A DNA stretch of 64,000 bases from contig JNEN01000829.1 of the NCBI GenBank assembly GCA_000697355.1, positions 1 through 64,000 of the forward strand, in the 5' to 3' direction. Origin of the DNA: Syncephalastrum monosporum B8922. Its lineage: Eukaryota; Mucoromycota; Mucoromycetes; Mucorales; Syncephalastraceae. Under the pieces are notes generated by a model, which saw only the letters and a program-made list of their open reading frames with translations, was not told where the DNA came from and made no database searches. Of this stretch, positions 1-12,242 are shown piece by piece; positions within the stretch are counted from its first letter, which is position 1, and the number at the start of each line of letters is the position of its first letter. Both the position numbers and the translations under genes were made by a program.

Positions 1-185
1 TCAAAAGCAAAAAAAAAAAAAAAAAAAAAAATTTGACCAAGTAACCCACCCACGCCTTTTGCTTTCTTCACCCCCTCTTTCTTTGTTCTTCCTATTTCTT
101 TTGGGTTTTTATTTCTCTTCTCCTCTCTTTCACCGCGTTCAACAATATATGAGACGACCACCTCGTCTGCCTCTTGCTCTGAAGA

Positions 186-470
186 ATGGTGGACCGCAGT
201 ATCTTTAGCCAAACGCCAGCGCTTTTGGGAGTCAGCATTCTTTTGCTTGATCTCGCCACAGTATACTATACCCTCACGTCTGGCCGCTCTGTTCCCTACA
301 AACTCGGCTGGTCACTGACCGTCCTTCTCTTCCCAGTCGGCGGCCTCCTCCTCTACCTCCCGTTTGTCGCCATCTATGCCTGGGGCCAATGGTCAGACAC
401 CGCCACCTCCTTGGCAGCAGCAGCAGCCAAAGTCCACGACGCTTCCAGTCCTGTCGCGCAGCTCTATTGA
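186..470 (+). CDS. Small PLDc_N-like membrane protein (94 aa)
   Basis: Single uninterrupted frame from ATG to TGA. Two hydrophobic segments, about residues 11-28 and 38-66, flank a short polar turn reading TSGRSVPYKLGW, and the second segment contains LFPVGGLLLYL. This arrangement is the signature of the short PLDc_N-type (phospholipase D nuclease N-terminal) two-helix membrane proteins. No catalytic HKD motif is present, so it is the small stand-alone form and no enzymatic role can be given. The C-terminal 25 residues are Ala-rich and lack the usual FG-R ending of this family, so an unrecognised intron near 360 is possible. A polypyrimidine leader precedes the start. Confidence 0.6.
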   Translation: MVDRSIFSQTPALLGVSILLLDLATVYYTLTSGRSVPYKLGWSLTVLLFPVGGLLLYLPFVAIYAWGQWSDTATSLAAAAAKVHDASSPVAQLY

Positions 471-1099
471 CAAAACCAAGCATAAGCAGTTCACCCCACA
501 CAACACTTATATCACGCAGACTCGCCTGTGCATTGTTGATACGAGATACCCGTTTTTTATCATCTTTAAAATGATTGACACCTATTCCACTTTTTTTTGG
601 GGAGAAAAACTCATGTGAAATCTACGGAACCGTGCCCCGCCATTGTTTACCGAGACCCAGCGGGAAGAAGCATCATCTACACATACAAACATTACCGACA
701 CGCTCACATACACATACACACACACACACGTAGCATTGTCTCTCTCACATACACATACCATTAGTTACACCCTCACCACGCACGCTCTCTTTCTTCTGCA
801 TGCACATATCATGCAGCCTTGGGTGTAAACATAAGGCATAAACACACACACTACCAATCATCGGGTGAGCGGAAGCAAGCAAATGAGAAACGATGAACGT
901 GAGGGAAGGATACAGACTGCGGACTCAGAAGAGGTGAAATGGCATGTTTAAGCTTGTATACAATTTGACGGGCATCCCCCCCTAAATGATGACGAGGAGT
1001 AAACGCAAGGGTTCCCCTTGGCTGTGGAACGCACACGCGTTCTGCAGACCCGTCATCACCAGCCAGGTGGATGAAATATAAAGTTATATATAAAGGAGT
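471..1099. other. Intergenic, (CA)n-rich
   Basis: No gene recognised. Imperfect CA/ACAT runs lie at about 680-730 and 840-855. The short open frames here are produced by this low-complexity sequence. It probably carries the 3' ends of the converging genes on either side. Confidence 0.5.
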
Positions 1100-2514
1100 T
1101 TACTTTAGCAGGATACGCAAGCCCTCTTGCTTGGACTGTTGAGCCTTGGGGTTCGAGGGCGGCGCATAGGGCTGGCGTCGAGATGAGACACCATGTTTAC
1201 GTATGATACGGTGGCGGTAGAGTTCAGCCACATCTGGGGATACAATGTGGCCGACGCCATGCAGCGGTTTGACAATAATAATACGACTGCCATCGCTGCG
1301 TTTCGCCAGTGGGGTAAAGTGGGTAGGTATTTGAGAGGGAGGAATAGACGAAGAAGGAGGGGGTGAAGGAGGAGTCATGGCGGTAGTTGTTGAGGGTGTT
1401 GTCGAGTAGTTGGTACTACTACTGCTGGTGGTGGTGGTGGTGGTGGTGGTGGTGCTGATACTGGTAGTTGTTGTAGTGGTGCTCGTGCTGGTGGTGGAAG
1501 CGAGCGATGGTGAGAGGAGGAGGGGGTCCGCCTGCGGGTCCTCCAACGGCCCAGCGGTTGCTGGCACTTGTTGTGCTGGCGGTGCTGGTGCTCGACCTTC
1601 TCCACCTCCGCCTCCTGCTGCTGCTGCTGTTGATGATGATGATGCTGCTGTTGCTGCTCCTTTCAATGAATGGATCGCACCCTGCGCCTGCTCGAGCATT
1701 CTTAGATATTCGCGGATCCGCTCCACTGTAGCGTCCACACTGCCTTGATGGTTCTGTTGGTGAGCTGCCAGCATGGCCAGTCGACCTTGTAGCTGGTTGT
1801 TTTCACGCGCAACCTGTTCAGCGTGGCTCTCATTAGCATGCATCATACGATTTTATAAGCGGTCCCTACAGTGGCCAGGTTGGTGTGCATGTGACGGATG
1901 GTACGTGTGGCAAAGATATCCGACTCTTTTTGTCGAATGACTGCATTTTCCAGGCGGACCTGGATATTCACGTTGGATTCCTGGGCCTCGATCAGGTTCT
2001 CTTCAATTTCCACTAGATACATAAGGTACATACAGACATGCATATGCAGGATGTTTAGCCGAACGGTAGTCCATAAAAAGGAAGTGAGCTTGGCGCAATA
2101 TACTTACGGACTCGGTTTCCCGAAAGACGCTATTAGGATATACACATTCCCCGAAGAGAGAGAGAAAAAAGACACGTAATAATGTATTTAGATACAAGAT
2201 CTGACGGATGCACAAATGCACACATCTCGGGCGAAGGATCCCCCCCCCGACTTTTTTTTGCCCCTTACAATGTCTGTTTCGATGCCGTTCATCTGCTCGG
2301 CGAGCCCATCGATCTCGTTGCGGAAACGGCTCAGTTCATCCTTGGCCTGCTCCATCTCCCTGAGAAACACGAGTTGGTTGCCAGGGTCCGTGGACATTGT
2401 TGAAGACGTTGTTGGGCTGGAATAGGATACGCGTGGCTAAAGTAGGGTTAGCCTCCTTTGACGTGCATACGCTTGTGACACCACGATGATGATGTTCATC
2501 TCTCTCTCTTTCTG

Positions 2515-2546
<32 letters not shown>

Positions 2547-2749
2547 TGTGTGTATGTCCTTACTTGAGGCTTCTTTCTGAGGTGGAGGGTGCTAACAGAT
2601 ATTTCTATTATAAGCGGATATGAATTGAATGGTACAAGGCGTATTACAAGCGTATACGTACCTTGGGAAGCTGGCAATGCACCGAATGCCTTTCGGGTAT
2701 GGCGCTTTGCTTGTGGATCTGTCAACTCGCCTTTGCCGATGGGCTTCAT
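1100..2749 (-). CDS. Coiled-coil protein with Ser/Thr-rich tail (380 aa), six exons
   Basis: Proposed exons, 5' to 3' on the minus strand: 2662-2749, 2564-2591, 2269-2416, 2108-2129, 1870-2012, 1100-1813. Phases agree at every junction and give 380 aa. Residues about 50-190 are Glu/Gln/Arg-rich with heptad character (for example FLREMEQAKDELSRFRNEI and IEENLIEAQESNVNIQVRL) and predict a long coiled coil. Residues about 200-310 are poly-Ala, Ser and Thr tracts. The basic C terminus contains ITVKPLHG-like sequence preceding the last 60 residues. The last intron (1814-1869) carries a clear CTAAT branch site. Exon 4 is only 22 nt and exon 2 only 28 nt. I do not recognise the family. A later ATG at 2397 is an alternative start if the first two exons are not used. 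Confidence 0.6.
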
Positions 2750-4421
2750 CAATGAGCATGCAGTACGGTGCAACCAGTGCACAACGAAAAGTGTTGTTTT
2801 TTGCTGTTCCTTGGAGCAAACAAGTAGAACGAAGGCAAATACAGGCTTCTTGTGTTTCTCTGTATAAAGGAAGGAAAGAAAGAAAATAAGAGAAAAAAAG
2901 GGAAAGATGTGCACAACGTCAAAGCAGCAGCATATATATAAAAAAGTGCCTCGTGCTACGCTTCCCCTTGCGTAGCAAGCATACAACCAAGCAAGATGCT
3001 GAGAATACACACAAACTAACCCCTCATTGGACGCCGCATGTCCCAGCACCGTCCATTCATAACTCACTCACCCCACGCCCAAATGCATTGTACGAGAGAG
3101 GAAACTCCCCAAATGAGGACGATGATGGTCCTCTACTGATCCTTTTCATGATACGGTAAACATGCAACAAAATAAGACCCATTTTTACCGCATTTAGTTC
3201 CCAGGTCCCCCATCCCCCAGTGGATTCGAATGAAATAACTTTTTTTTCTTTCATACTGTATTCACACACACACATACGCATACACTCGCTTACAAGCCTT
3301 GTTTTTTTGGGGGGTTATACAAATACTCTACTTTATTTTACTCACATATACACCAGTCAGTAGAGCAGACGAGTCATGCAGCAAAGACGTGCGTGCCTCT
3401 GTCAGTGCGTACCTTATTCTGTGTACAATACAAACATATGAGTGAGGAGAATACTACGTCTTGTGAAAGACAAAACTGAGAGAAGGCAAGTAAAGAGGGG
3501 AGAATGAGTGCTGCGTACGTGTTATTGTATGGTGATGCACATACGAACCATGCGCAAGCTGCCTCTAATGCGTTGAACTAAGGCAGGTCTCAAGAACTTT
3601 CATTACTCTTTCTGTTAGACTGGATCGGACACGTATTTTATAATAGAGCTTCGGTTTGACCCGTGCTGGTATATACGCACGCTCACTCACAAAAATTTAC
3701 ATAACCTTAGTTGAAGCTGCAATTTGCTGAGGCAAAAAATGATTTCAGCAGGAAAAAAAGGAGGGGGGATGACCTGCTTTTTAAGACAGAACAGACAGGC
3801 AGAAAAAGAAGGCAATGGCCCAGACACATACATAATTAGAGCGAGAGAGGGAGGATAGGATGGGGGACGTCTTCATTCCCTGTTAAACGTCGCTCGTATT
3901 TCATTGCCTCTCCTTTTTTTTTTCTGCTTTTTCTCATTTCCTTTCTCTTTTTAAACCGTATCTTTTTTTTTTCTTTTCTCATAATACCCGTCTTCTGTCT
4001 TTATTATTTTATCACCATCTTTGCTCGTGTTCTGCCGTGGCTTTCTTCTATCTCCACCCTTTTTTTGAATGCTTTGTTATGATTCTTGTGTGCCGCCATA
4101 TATTCAGTAACAGTTTCATCGTAATTTCTCTTGCGTCTTTACTATTATCTGACCAAAGCAAGGTTCGCTGAGCAACCTACGTATCTTTTTTTTTCTTTTC
4201 TCTCTTTTTTTCCACTGCCTGTTTGCGTTTGTTGTTGCGTGTCCTTGGTTGAGGCTCGTTTTTTTTCTATTGCTCTTTGTCCATCCACATCTATCTGTCA
4301 TTTACATAATCCCGCCTTTTTTCTTTCTTCCATTTTTTCTTCATTCCTCCCTCTCCCTTCCTCCGTCTCTTCGTCTTCCTCCTCCTTCAGATACCTAGTT
4401 CTCCTTGGTTTGTCACTTAAG
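2750..4421. other. Intergenic; pyrimidine-rich leader of the copper-fist gene
   Basis: About 1.7 kb between two divergent genes with no recognisable coding sequence. From about 3890 to 4400 the plus strand is strongly CT-rich, as in long fungal 5' leaders, and runs straight into the copper-fist start at 4422. It presumably holds promoters for both genes; no specific operator can be named. Confidence 0.5.
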
Positions 4422-5572
4422 ATGGTATTCTGCGACGGAGTCAAGCTTGCTTGCCTTTCTTGTATCAGGGTAAGCAGACAGGATCACAGGATACCCTTTA
4501 AAAATTGCAAGTACCTTACTCCTTTGTTTAGGGCCACCGCTCATCAAGCTGCAACCACCTTGATCGACCACTCCTTGAAGTCCGCAAAAAAGGCCGACCC
4601 ATCAGCCAGTGTGCATATTGCAGAGACCTTCGCAAGACCAAGCAGATCCACGCCAAATGCGCCTGTACCAAAGGTAGGCACCAGAAGAGAGCCCAACCTA
4701 ATGGTAACTGCTGCGGAGGAGCGTGCGGTTAACACTGTCCTATTACTTGAATCCTAGATATGTCGGGGGCCACCGCAGCGGTAACAGAAAACACAACCTG
4801 CAGTTCCACGACACAACAGATGCATGCGCTACAGGATCTGCTGACAGACTGTGATACCCGTCTTCATCATCATCATAATACGACGACGACAAGCACAGCA
4901 GCAGCTGCGGCCGGTGGCTGCCATGCACGCGCAAATGCGGCCACACGCACCAAGAAAAGCAAACGGGTCAAATCAACAACACATCAATTCCATTCAGAAC
5001 AACTACCACTGCAACAGCAGCAGCAACAGCAGTCAAGCTTTCCTAATTCTGCTTCTTTGGTTGGTCAGGATAACGTCACGATGCCCTCCACCACAAGCTG
5101 CACAGCAACAGCAACAACAACGAGATCATCATCATCAGCATCATCTACAACGACCACCACGCCTGCAGTGTGTTCTGCTGGGTCGGGGGTGGTTGATGAC
5201 TTCTCTGTAGAGATGTTTAGCAGCTTCGCCCCGCTTGAGCCGCTTTTCTTGGATCAGCTGACGCAGCCAGAGTACGGATGTAGCCTGCCGTCACCGTGTT
5301 GTGTACCAGCGAGCTCGGACAGCCCTTCAACAGGCGAATCGGTCATGGTGACCATCACGCCTCTGACGACGACTGCAAGGACAACCACAACCACAACCCG
5401 GATACTGACGTGTTACTGTGGTGATAACTGTGTATGTCCCGGTTGCCTGGTCCATCCTAAGCAGCAACAGCAGCAACAGCAGGCAAAATCGAGCAGTCTT
5501 TATTACTCGTCTGATGAAGATGAAAAGTGCTACGGCGAAATGATTAATAGAACAGAACTATGCCGCTTTTAG
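4422..5572 (+). CDS. Copper-fist transcription factor (334 aa)
   Basis: Exons 4422-4469, 4532-4673 and 4758-5572, all in phase. The N terminus is a complete copper fist: MVFCDGVKLACLSCIRGHR, with metal-binding Cys11, Cys14, Cys23 and His25, followed by KKGRPISQC, the GRP minor-groove contact, and CRDLRKTKQIHAKCAC. The rest is Gln/Ser/Thr-rich with poly-Q runs and a basic patch (RTKKSKRVK), typical of an activation region. Near residues 281-296 is CYCGDNCVCPGCLVHP, a C-x-C-x4-C-x-C-x2-C-x2-H cysteine cluster of the kind that senses Cu(I) in Mac1, Grisea and Cuf1. It is therefore likely a nuclear activator of copper-uptake genes switched off by bound copper. The presence of the cluster argues against a pure Ace1-type metallothionein activator, though that remains possible. 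The gene runs in the same direction as the next one, 200 bp away. Confidence 0.93.
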
Positions 5573-5774
5573 GCGTGTAATGTCTTCGGAAGCGGACCAG
5601 TGGCCCGTTCTCTCGTTCCACACATTCTCGTTCATTTACACATCACCGACTAATCGGTTGTGGTGGTTGTACATCACAGTTTTTGTGCCGTTTTGGCTTT
5701 TTCTTATTTTTTCTCTCTCCCTATTTCACACTTGCTGGCTGTATACGTGCTCGTACAGTACTTCTTATCTTGGC

Positions 5775-7732
5775 ATGGGTGGCACCCACAGCACCTACTT
5801 TGACGCAACCCAACAAGGTATATGCCATCAACTTGCTGTCTTGTTAGCCTGACACGTCGCGTTGCCTTCTCTTTTTCCTGACTTTCTCCTTTCTTTTCTG
5901 TTCTTCAAGCGGTGGACTACTCCCATTTCGTCAATGTCAGAGTGGTTGGAAAAGGATCCTTCGGCAAGGCAAGCACCATTTGTCAATGAAGGGTGAAAGT
6001 CTTTTAATAGACTGTACTGGATAGGTCCGCATGGTCGAGCATCGAAAGACACACGTTCTTTATGCGATGAAGTGTATATCGAAACGACGCTGTGTCAGGC
6101 TCCAAGCAGTCCACAACATTTTACGCGAACGCGAGATTCTCGAGCAGATTGACCACCCCCTCATCTGTAATATGCGCTACGCCTTCCAGGACCGTGCTTA
6201 TGTCTATATGGCCATGGACCTTATGTAGGGTTTTATGCTCTAGTATATTGCCATAGGTATTCATAATGGTGCTTTACTTAGGATGGGTGGCGATCTTCGA
6301 TTTCATCTGTCACGTGCCAGGATTCCGGAACACGTTGCTCGGTTTTGGATGGCTGAACTGGCGTGTGCGGTTCGCTATTTACATGCTCAAGGCTTTGTTC
6401 ACCGGGATATCAAGCCAGATAATGTCTTACTGGATCAGGACGGCCATGTTCATCTGAGTGACTTCAACATTGCCTGCGCTCTTCCGCGTAAACGCATGCT
6501 CACCTCGCAATCAGGCAGCGCTGCCTACTTCGGTTTGTTTTCTGATCTATTTTCAATGCCGCATTCTCTCACATATTCGACACAGCGCCCGAAGTTTTTA
6601 AAGGTACCGGCTACACCGAAGACGTCGACTGGTGGGGTTTAGGGATGGTTTTTTATGAATGTGTTTATGGCAAGGTACACGCAAGAGACCGGCATCGAGA
6701 GATTCGGGCGTTACTCATGTATATCTAAATATAGCGGCCCTGGGGCCCATGCGCTTCACAAGCAGAGCTGCAAAAGGCTGTTTGCCGTCGTAGCACCATC
6801 ACATATCCCCAGCCCGACGACGGCGGCGAGCCCATTTCCTCTACATGCATCTCTGCCATCCGTGGGGTAAGTCTTTATACATGCACGAGCAACAACAAGA
6901 AAAAAGTTGACTGTCTCTCTCTCTCTCCCTCTAGTTTCTGGATCATGATCCGAAAAAACGGCTGGGCCATGGCACCAGTGGGTGGCAAGCCCTGCTGAAT
7001 CACCCATTCTTCCATGGTATCGATTGGGTAGCCTTGGATTCCAAGCAGATGGAACCGCCTTTCCGACCTGCCACAGATCAACAAAATTTTGAAGCTATCC
7101 ACGACTTGGAAGAGAACATTCTGGGGCCCCAAAATACCTTCCATGACTCTAGCTCGTATGGGCAGAATGACCATCCTCAACAGCAAGGCATGATTGACTG
7201 GCTCCTTCCCAGAACATCCGAAACGCCTCTTGTCGAGGGCATGGCACCCGACAAATACGAGCGCCTGCTCCGCCAGCTCGAGGAACGCTTCCGTTCATTT
7301 GATTACATGGTCTATGAGACCTACCAAGGGTTTGATGACCCCCAGAGGCTCACCGTCGGCCCGCCGCCTGACTGGGTGAAACCGGCTTTCCAGGGTGCTG
7401 ATCAGGACTTGCTTCCCATTAAACACGTCAGTCTACAGCACGAGACGCAAGAGGGCAACCATCATGACACGTCAGAGACACAGTTGTCATCTCCTAGTCC
7501 CCTCCGCATGTCATGGCACACTGCCGACAGTCACGCTACCCACACTACCACCAACAGCAAGCGCGGTAGCAATGCATCGGAGCTCGTGGCCAAGATGGAA
7601 AGCCCTGCGGCTGTCGAGGACAATCGCGCGAGCCGACGGTCAAGCGCTCAAAGTTTTCTTGAACGCCGCGAACGCGATCGACGACGCAGCTCGGCTCGAT
7701 TAACGGGCGACGTTATTGCTACTACTGAATAA
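5775..7732 (+). CDS. YANK/STK32-like AGC protein kinase (523 aa)
   Basis: Exons 5775-5817, 5910-5968, 6025-6224, 6282-6532, 6586-6674, 6735-6866, 6935-7732. The protein starts MGGTHS, an N-myristoylation sequence shared with animal STK32B, so membrane attachment is likely. Kinase landmarks: VGKGSFGKV glycine loop (residues about 24-32), YAMK lysine, HRDIKPDN catalytic loop, and LSDFNIA, i.e. DFN in place of DFG as in the YANK subfamily. APEVF and DWWGLG follow, then a C-lobe ending KKRLGHG. After about residue 330 there is a long Ser/Arg/His-rich tail. The second intron (5969-6024) begins with GC, giving a GC-AG intron. Substrates of YANK kinases are poorly known; no pathway can be assigned. 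Confidence 0.92.
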
Positions 7733-7906
7733 GATACCACACACATCCCTTCTGTTTCTTTTCGTTTTCCTTTCTCTTGTGTGTCTCTCATGAACTGTAA
7801 ATAGAACGCACACGCATATAGGCACGCTTTATTTATATATCCATATCCACTTGCATGTACGCTCGCACATACACAATAAAACCACGCGTCCATACGACAT
7901 TCCTCT

Positions 7907-10900
7907 TTACTGGAGAAGCTCCGCCATTTCATGTATCAAGGATGCCACGTCTCTTTCCTCGGTCTCATTGCTGTCGCTCGACTGCTGAATATATGTGTCA
8001 ATCATCGACTGCAGCTGATTATATCTCTGTTCGTCTCCTTTTGTTGTACGTATAGGTATCTCATGACCTTGACTGAGTAACTCGGACAGTTCGGCAGCTA
8101 CAAATCGACAATGCATAAGACGATCCATGCTCCTTTTTCGAATAATAATGCGAAAACCTTACCTCGCTTCACAATTAGGGGGTCAATACCTGCAAGACTA
8201 GCGCACCATGCCCCGTAAGACTCGCTTTTTGCTTGGTGTCGCGGGATCACTTTGTACAGAAATACCACTTCTTCTGGTATGGTCACCCATCGGCTATCCT
8301 TTGTTGTAACCATGGACTCATCACGAGAGGCATCATGTCTGGCAGACGGAAGAGAGGGCAAAGCGGGTCTGTTCATGACCTCAGTGGTATAAAAGCTGAT
8401 ACCATGCTGCTCGCGCAGGATTCCATACGTGACGAGCTCTGGGATGTATAAATATGGATAAAAGCGTAAGCATTTGTTTTGAATGATGTCCTATTCTTCA
8501 TTTTTCTGACGTACCGTGAAAATGAGTGCTCACCAGGATCTTGGGACAATGAGGACCCTTGCATACAAAGTAGGCTAGAATAGCAGCGAGCAGACCCACA
8601 CCGTCGCACGCGTCTGTTCCCTGCATATACGGTGTTTCATGATGTGTATGTATGAGATAACCATGGACCATAGTACCTACGAAGACAGCAGAATGTTTAA
8701 TTACCTTGCCAAACTCATCAATTATCACCAGACTCTTTTCTGTCGCTTCGTGGACGGCGTGCGCGAGCTGTTCAATATCAGACGAGAATGCACTTTGCAT
8801 CTATGCAGTTCACCGAGAAACAAAATAATCACGTTATATACGTATATAGACGCAATTCAAGGTCTAATACGTCATTTATGCATCTCACATACTTTGGCTA
8901 CTGTCTCCATGGTCTGAATGCGGGTAAAAATACGATCCGTGAGGCCAAGCCTGGCTTCTTTTGCTGGTACGAAGCTATAGTGACGGGCAAAGCAATGAAA
9001 TTTGAGCATACCGTGGTCTTTCAGAAGATACCTGCCTTCCAACTTGAGCCATGTATACTATAAGAGCCGTCTAAAGTAAGACACATATTATCATGAGAAC
9101 GTGTAATCGCTACTCGCACCACATTGAATCTACCTGGCGCAAATACACACTCTTGCCAGAAAAGTTTGCACCCGTAAGAAGCAAGACGCTGCTTGGTCTC
9201 ATGGATGTACTGCTCCTGTGGTCAAACTGATGCTCCGTCTCCATTACCTCTCGCGACTGTTGTAATGTTCCACGCATGGATTGGGCCGACGCATGGTTAT
9301 GCGGAGTTTGCGCATCGGATGTGGCTGTTTCCAGTGGAACAGGAGCAAAGAAGCTCGAGTACCCACTTATACCGCTTTTATTGTCCGCATCGGCCGCGCT
9401 CTCGTTGTCTCCTGATTGTGTGCCAACACCGCCCATCAACCAGGTGTCATTGGGTATAAATATATCGATGCATAGCTCTTGCAGAGGGTGCCTGGAAATA
9501 ATGAGTATGTATCAGAACTAAATAGTGAGTCGTTTTTTACGCAAAGAATATTTGATACGCACCGACCCTCTTTGATTAGAAGGCTATTATCATCATCTGT
9601 CATTTGAGGTCGTACGTAATGTTGCTGCCGGGCCACTTTTGCCAGTGACAGCAAGCTATCGATTATGGCAAATCTTTAGGATACTGCGCTTTGACCTTTT
9701 TCTACATTTTACCAGTCCAGTTCTGCGCAGAGATCAGCAATCGTGAGCAGATCTAGGAAGTGCTCTGCGAGCTTGGATGATAGCTCTTGTACAATTTCGA
9801 TTTCTTTATCTACAGAGTCTCTATTAAAGAGATGGAGTTATCTACGTTTTTCTTTGTGCTTGCCCATGATTTCAGCGTAGATATCACCCACCGACTGGTC
9901 GAGCCCTGCAGGCGCATTCGATTTAGCATTATTTCATATATTTGTGTATTCAAAGTAGAGTACATACCTCTGGTTTTGTCTTCCTTGTAGTACATGTAGT
10001 CAGATGTTAAGAACTACATGCGTGTACAGTGAGCGTGATACAGAAAATTTTGGTAGGGCCACGTTTTTACCTGTAGCGAAGCACCTTCCCATCCGGGCTC
10101 CATGGTTACAAGACGGTTCTCGAATCTTCTTGGCACCGTAACAAGGTACCCTAACTGAGGAAAGTATACGACATTACAGGAAGCGCCGATACCGGGAGGA
10201 AGATCTCTGGCAACCTGCTCCGCTACTTCGAGCTATCTCAAAAAGCTGGTTAGTTTTGTCATTTTGTCTACCATTTGTGAAAGAACTCACAAGATAGTAC
10301 TCTAGATTGCGGTACTGGTGCTTTAGTGTGTCTAGCTCCTAAAGTGGATAGATACATTAGTTTTATATATGCACTATGGCTCGATAGCTTGCCCCTTCAA
10401 TGGTGTGACCTCATCGACGTTTTCATTAATTATAACACGGTTCTCGTCATGGCTTTGCTTGAAGTTGATCTGAATATATCCATTGTATTTTTATGTGGTC
10501 CCGTTGATAGAGAGGTTTTGTATATAGACCTACTTTGGCGTTGATTGCAGATCCTACTTTACGCAGGATGTCGAGCTTACACGCCAGTTGTATCTTTGCC
10601 GCAGACACCAGATCAGCTGCATCGCAAATATTGCCTGCCACTGTTTATTTATGTACCTTTCTTATGATCGGCAGGTCGATTGTGAAGTACTTTTTGAGAT
10701 GACCACGAATCTGTATGGCATAGAAGACAAACTATGAAGGTTACCATGCAAGGGTTGTATTAGCCGTCGCATCCCTCGAAATCAACGTACACACCTGGAG
10801 GAACTGTTGCCACTCATGCGGGGGGGCGCTTTGCTCTCGAATATGCGATACTATGCGGGGTACATTTTTTATATGTTTCAGACATTCTCTGAGATTCTGC

Positions 10901-12242
10901 ATCACTTCAGATGAGTCTTCCTCGGCAAAGAAACCAACAGAGCGATGTCGACAGTCGAGCAGTGCGATATCCATGGTAGGTCTCATGAGCCACTCTTGCA
11001 GTAGATGATGACCCATAGGGCTCATGGTTTGATCCAGCAAGCCTTGACAACAAGTAAACACAACAATTGAACCTTTATAGGAAACACCGAGCACTTTCGA
11101 AAAAAGCCCACTTACCGAAGAGGGACAGACTCTCCTTGCCACGCTTTTGATGTATGCTTGGGTGAGCATCTTTCTCAAAGACGTGCAGGGACCTTTCCAG
11201 CTTATAAATTAGCATGATAACGTATTGCCTTGCGCAAATGTACCTATACGTATCCGTTGAGACTTGCATAAAGCTTCCTCTTTACAGCAGGAAACATGTA
11301 TGAGCTTTGTGCGTGTAAGGAGTAAGTAGATGGACTCATGGCGTACATTTTCACTTTTCGAAGAACAATTGGTGCTGTACCGCGGTCTCCCCCATTTTCG
11401 TCTTCTGTATTTCCCATATCATGCTGCTCAAGGTGGCGCAGTAGCGTACCTGCGCAAGATATCTGAAGTCTATGAGTACGGTTACCTTCATTGGCAATAC
11501 AGGTTTTCTACATACCATGGCACAACTTTCCCAGTTGATGTGACATGATAGCTGAAGATAAGCTTGGCGGCTCTCACCGTCATATGGATCTTTATAGGTC
11601 GTTTCCTCTGGCATATCAACGTCCATATCTCTTGCCATAATGCTCTCGCCGTCTTCGCCGTCCTCCATTGCAGACTGGGAGCATGTTTTTTGAATACTCG
11701 CGTACCAATCCAACAAAGTGTGTTTCCCTCGCGCCAAATTGAACTCCTTGTGAGGCAATTTCTCGATTGATACGTCGTCTACACAAGAGATGTTGATAAC
11801 TTGCAAGTCTCCGCATTGCTCACTGCACATACTACTTGTCATCATTTCTTCCACAATAGTCAAGAGGTCCAGGTTGTCGTCGCATAATATAATTTTCGTA
11901 GGCTCTACTTGCTCCATCACTATATATGAAAGTCAATTGCGATTTCAACAAAAAGGTACAACATAATATTGTCTTTACGGTGATGAATATCCTCAAAAGG
12001 TATGGTCTGAGGCACGTCTTCCACCAGGAAAAGCTCACGGTACTCGCCAACGTAGTAGGCACAGCCGATACGCTCGCTCATCTGGTAGGCCGTCATGACC
12101 ACTGTGTGGTTTCGAGTAACACGCTCACTCATGCGGGAAAGATCATCGCCTAGTTTAATAAGAATCTGATGCTGTCAGCAGAACATGATGCTATGATGTA
12201 TAAGGCATGCTAACCATCTCTGCTAATAGCTTCAGTCGACAT
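7907..12242 (-). CDS. MSH5: MSH5, meiotic MutS homologue (968 aa), 23 exons
   Basis: Proposed exons, in minus-strand order: 12215-12242, 11979-12149, 11516-11919, 11347-11462, 11244-11279, 11116-11192, 10795-11042, 10657-10731, 10534-10593, 10410-10469, 10291-10338, 10071-10232, 9968-10013, 9864-9905, 9713-9809, 9563-9655, 9134-9491, 9036-9070, 8893-8974, 8705-8800, 8515-8620, 8163-8438, 7907-8097. Order and wording follow the MSH5 family: GLLDQTMSPMG clamp region, RHPLQEL, P-loop TGANFSGKS, FVPAKEARLGLTDRIFTRI, Walker B SLVIIDEFGK, and VSTHFHE. Exon 17 contains about 60 residues of low-complexity insert before the P-loop. MSH5 pairs with MSH4 to stabilise meiotic recombination intermediates and lacks the mismatch-binding domain. 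Two introns (9810-9863, 8975-9035) have GC donors. The intron-10 donor (GTCACA) and the tiny first exon are the weakest calls. Confidence 0.9.

Noticed and set aside
1410..1748. 112-codon plus-strand frame rich in Val and Leu
   Set aside because: It is the mirror of the poly-Thr/Ser/Ala repeat region of the minus-strand coiled-coil gene, so the hydrophobic composition is an artefact of GTn/GGT repeats.
2336..3067. 243-codon minus-strand frame crossing the 5' part of the coiled-coil gene
   Set aside because: It runs through (CA)n and CT repeats and intron sequence. Only its stretch MKPIGKGELTDPQAKRHTRK is used, as exon 1 of the annotated gene.
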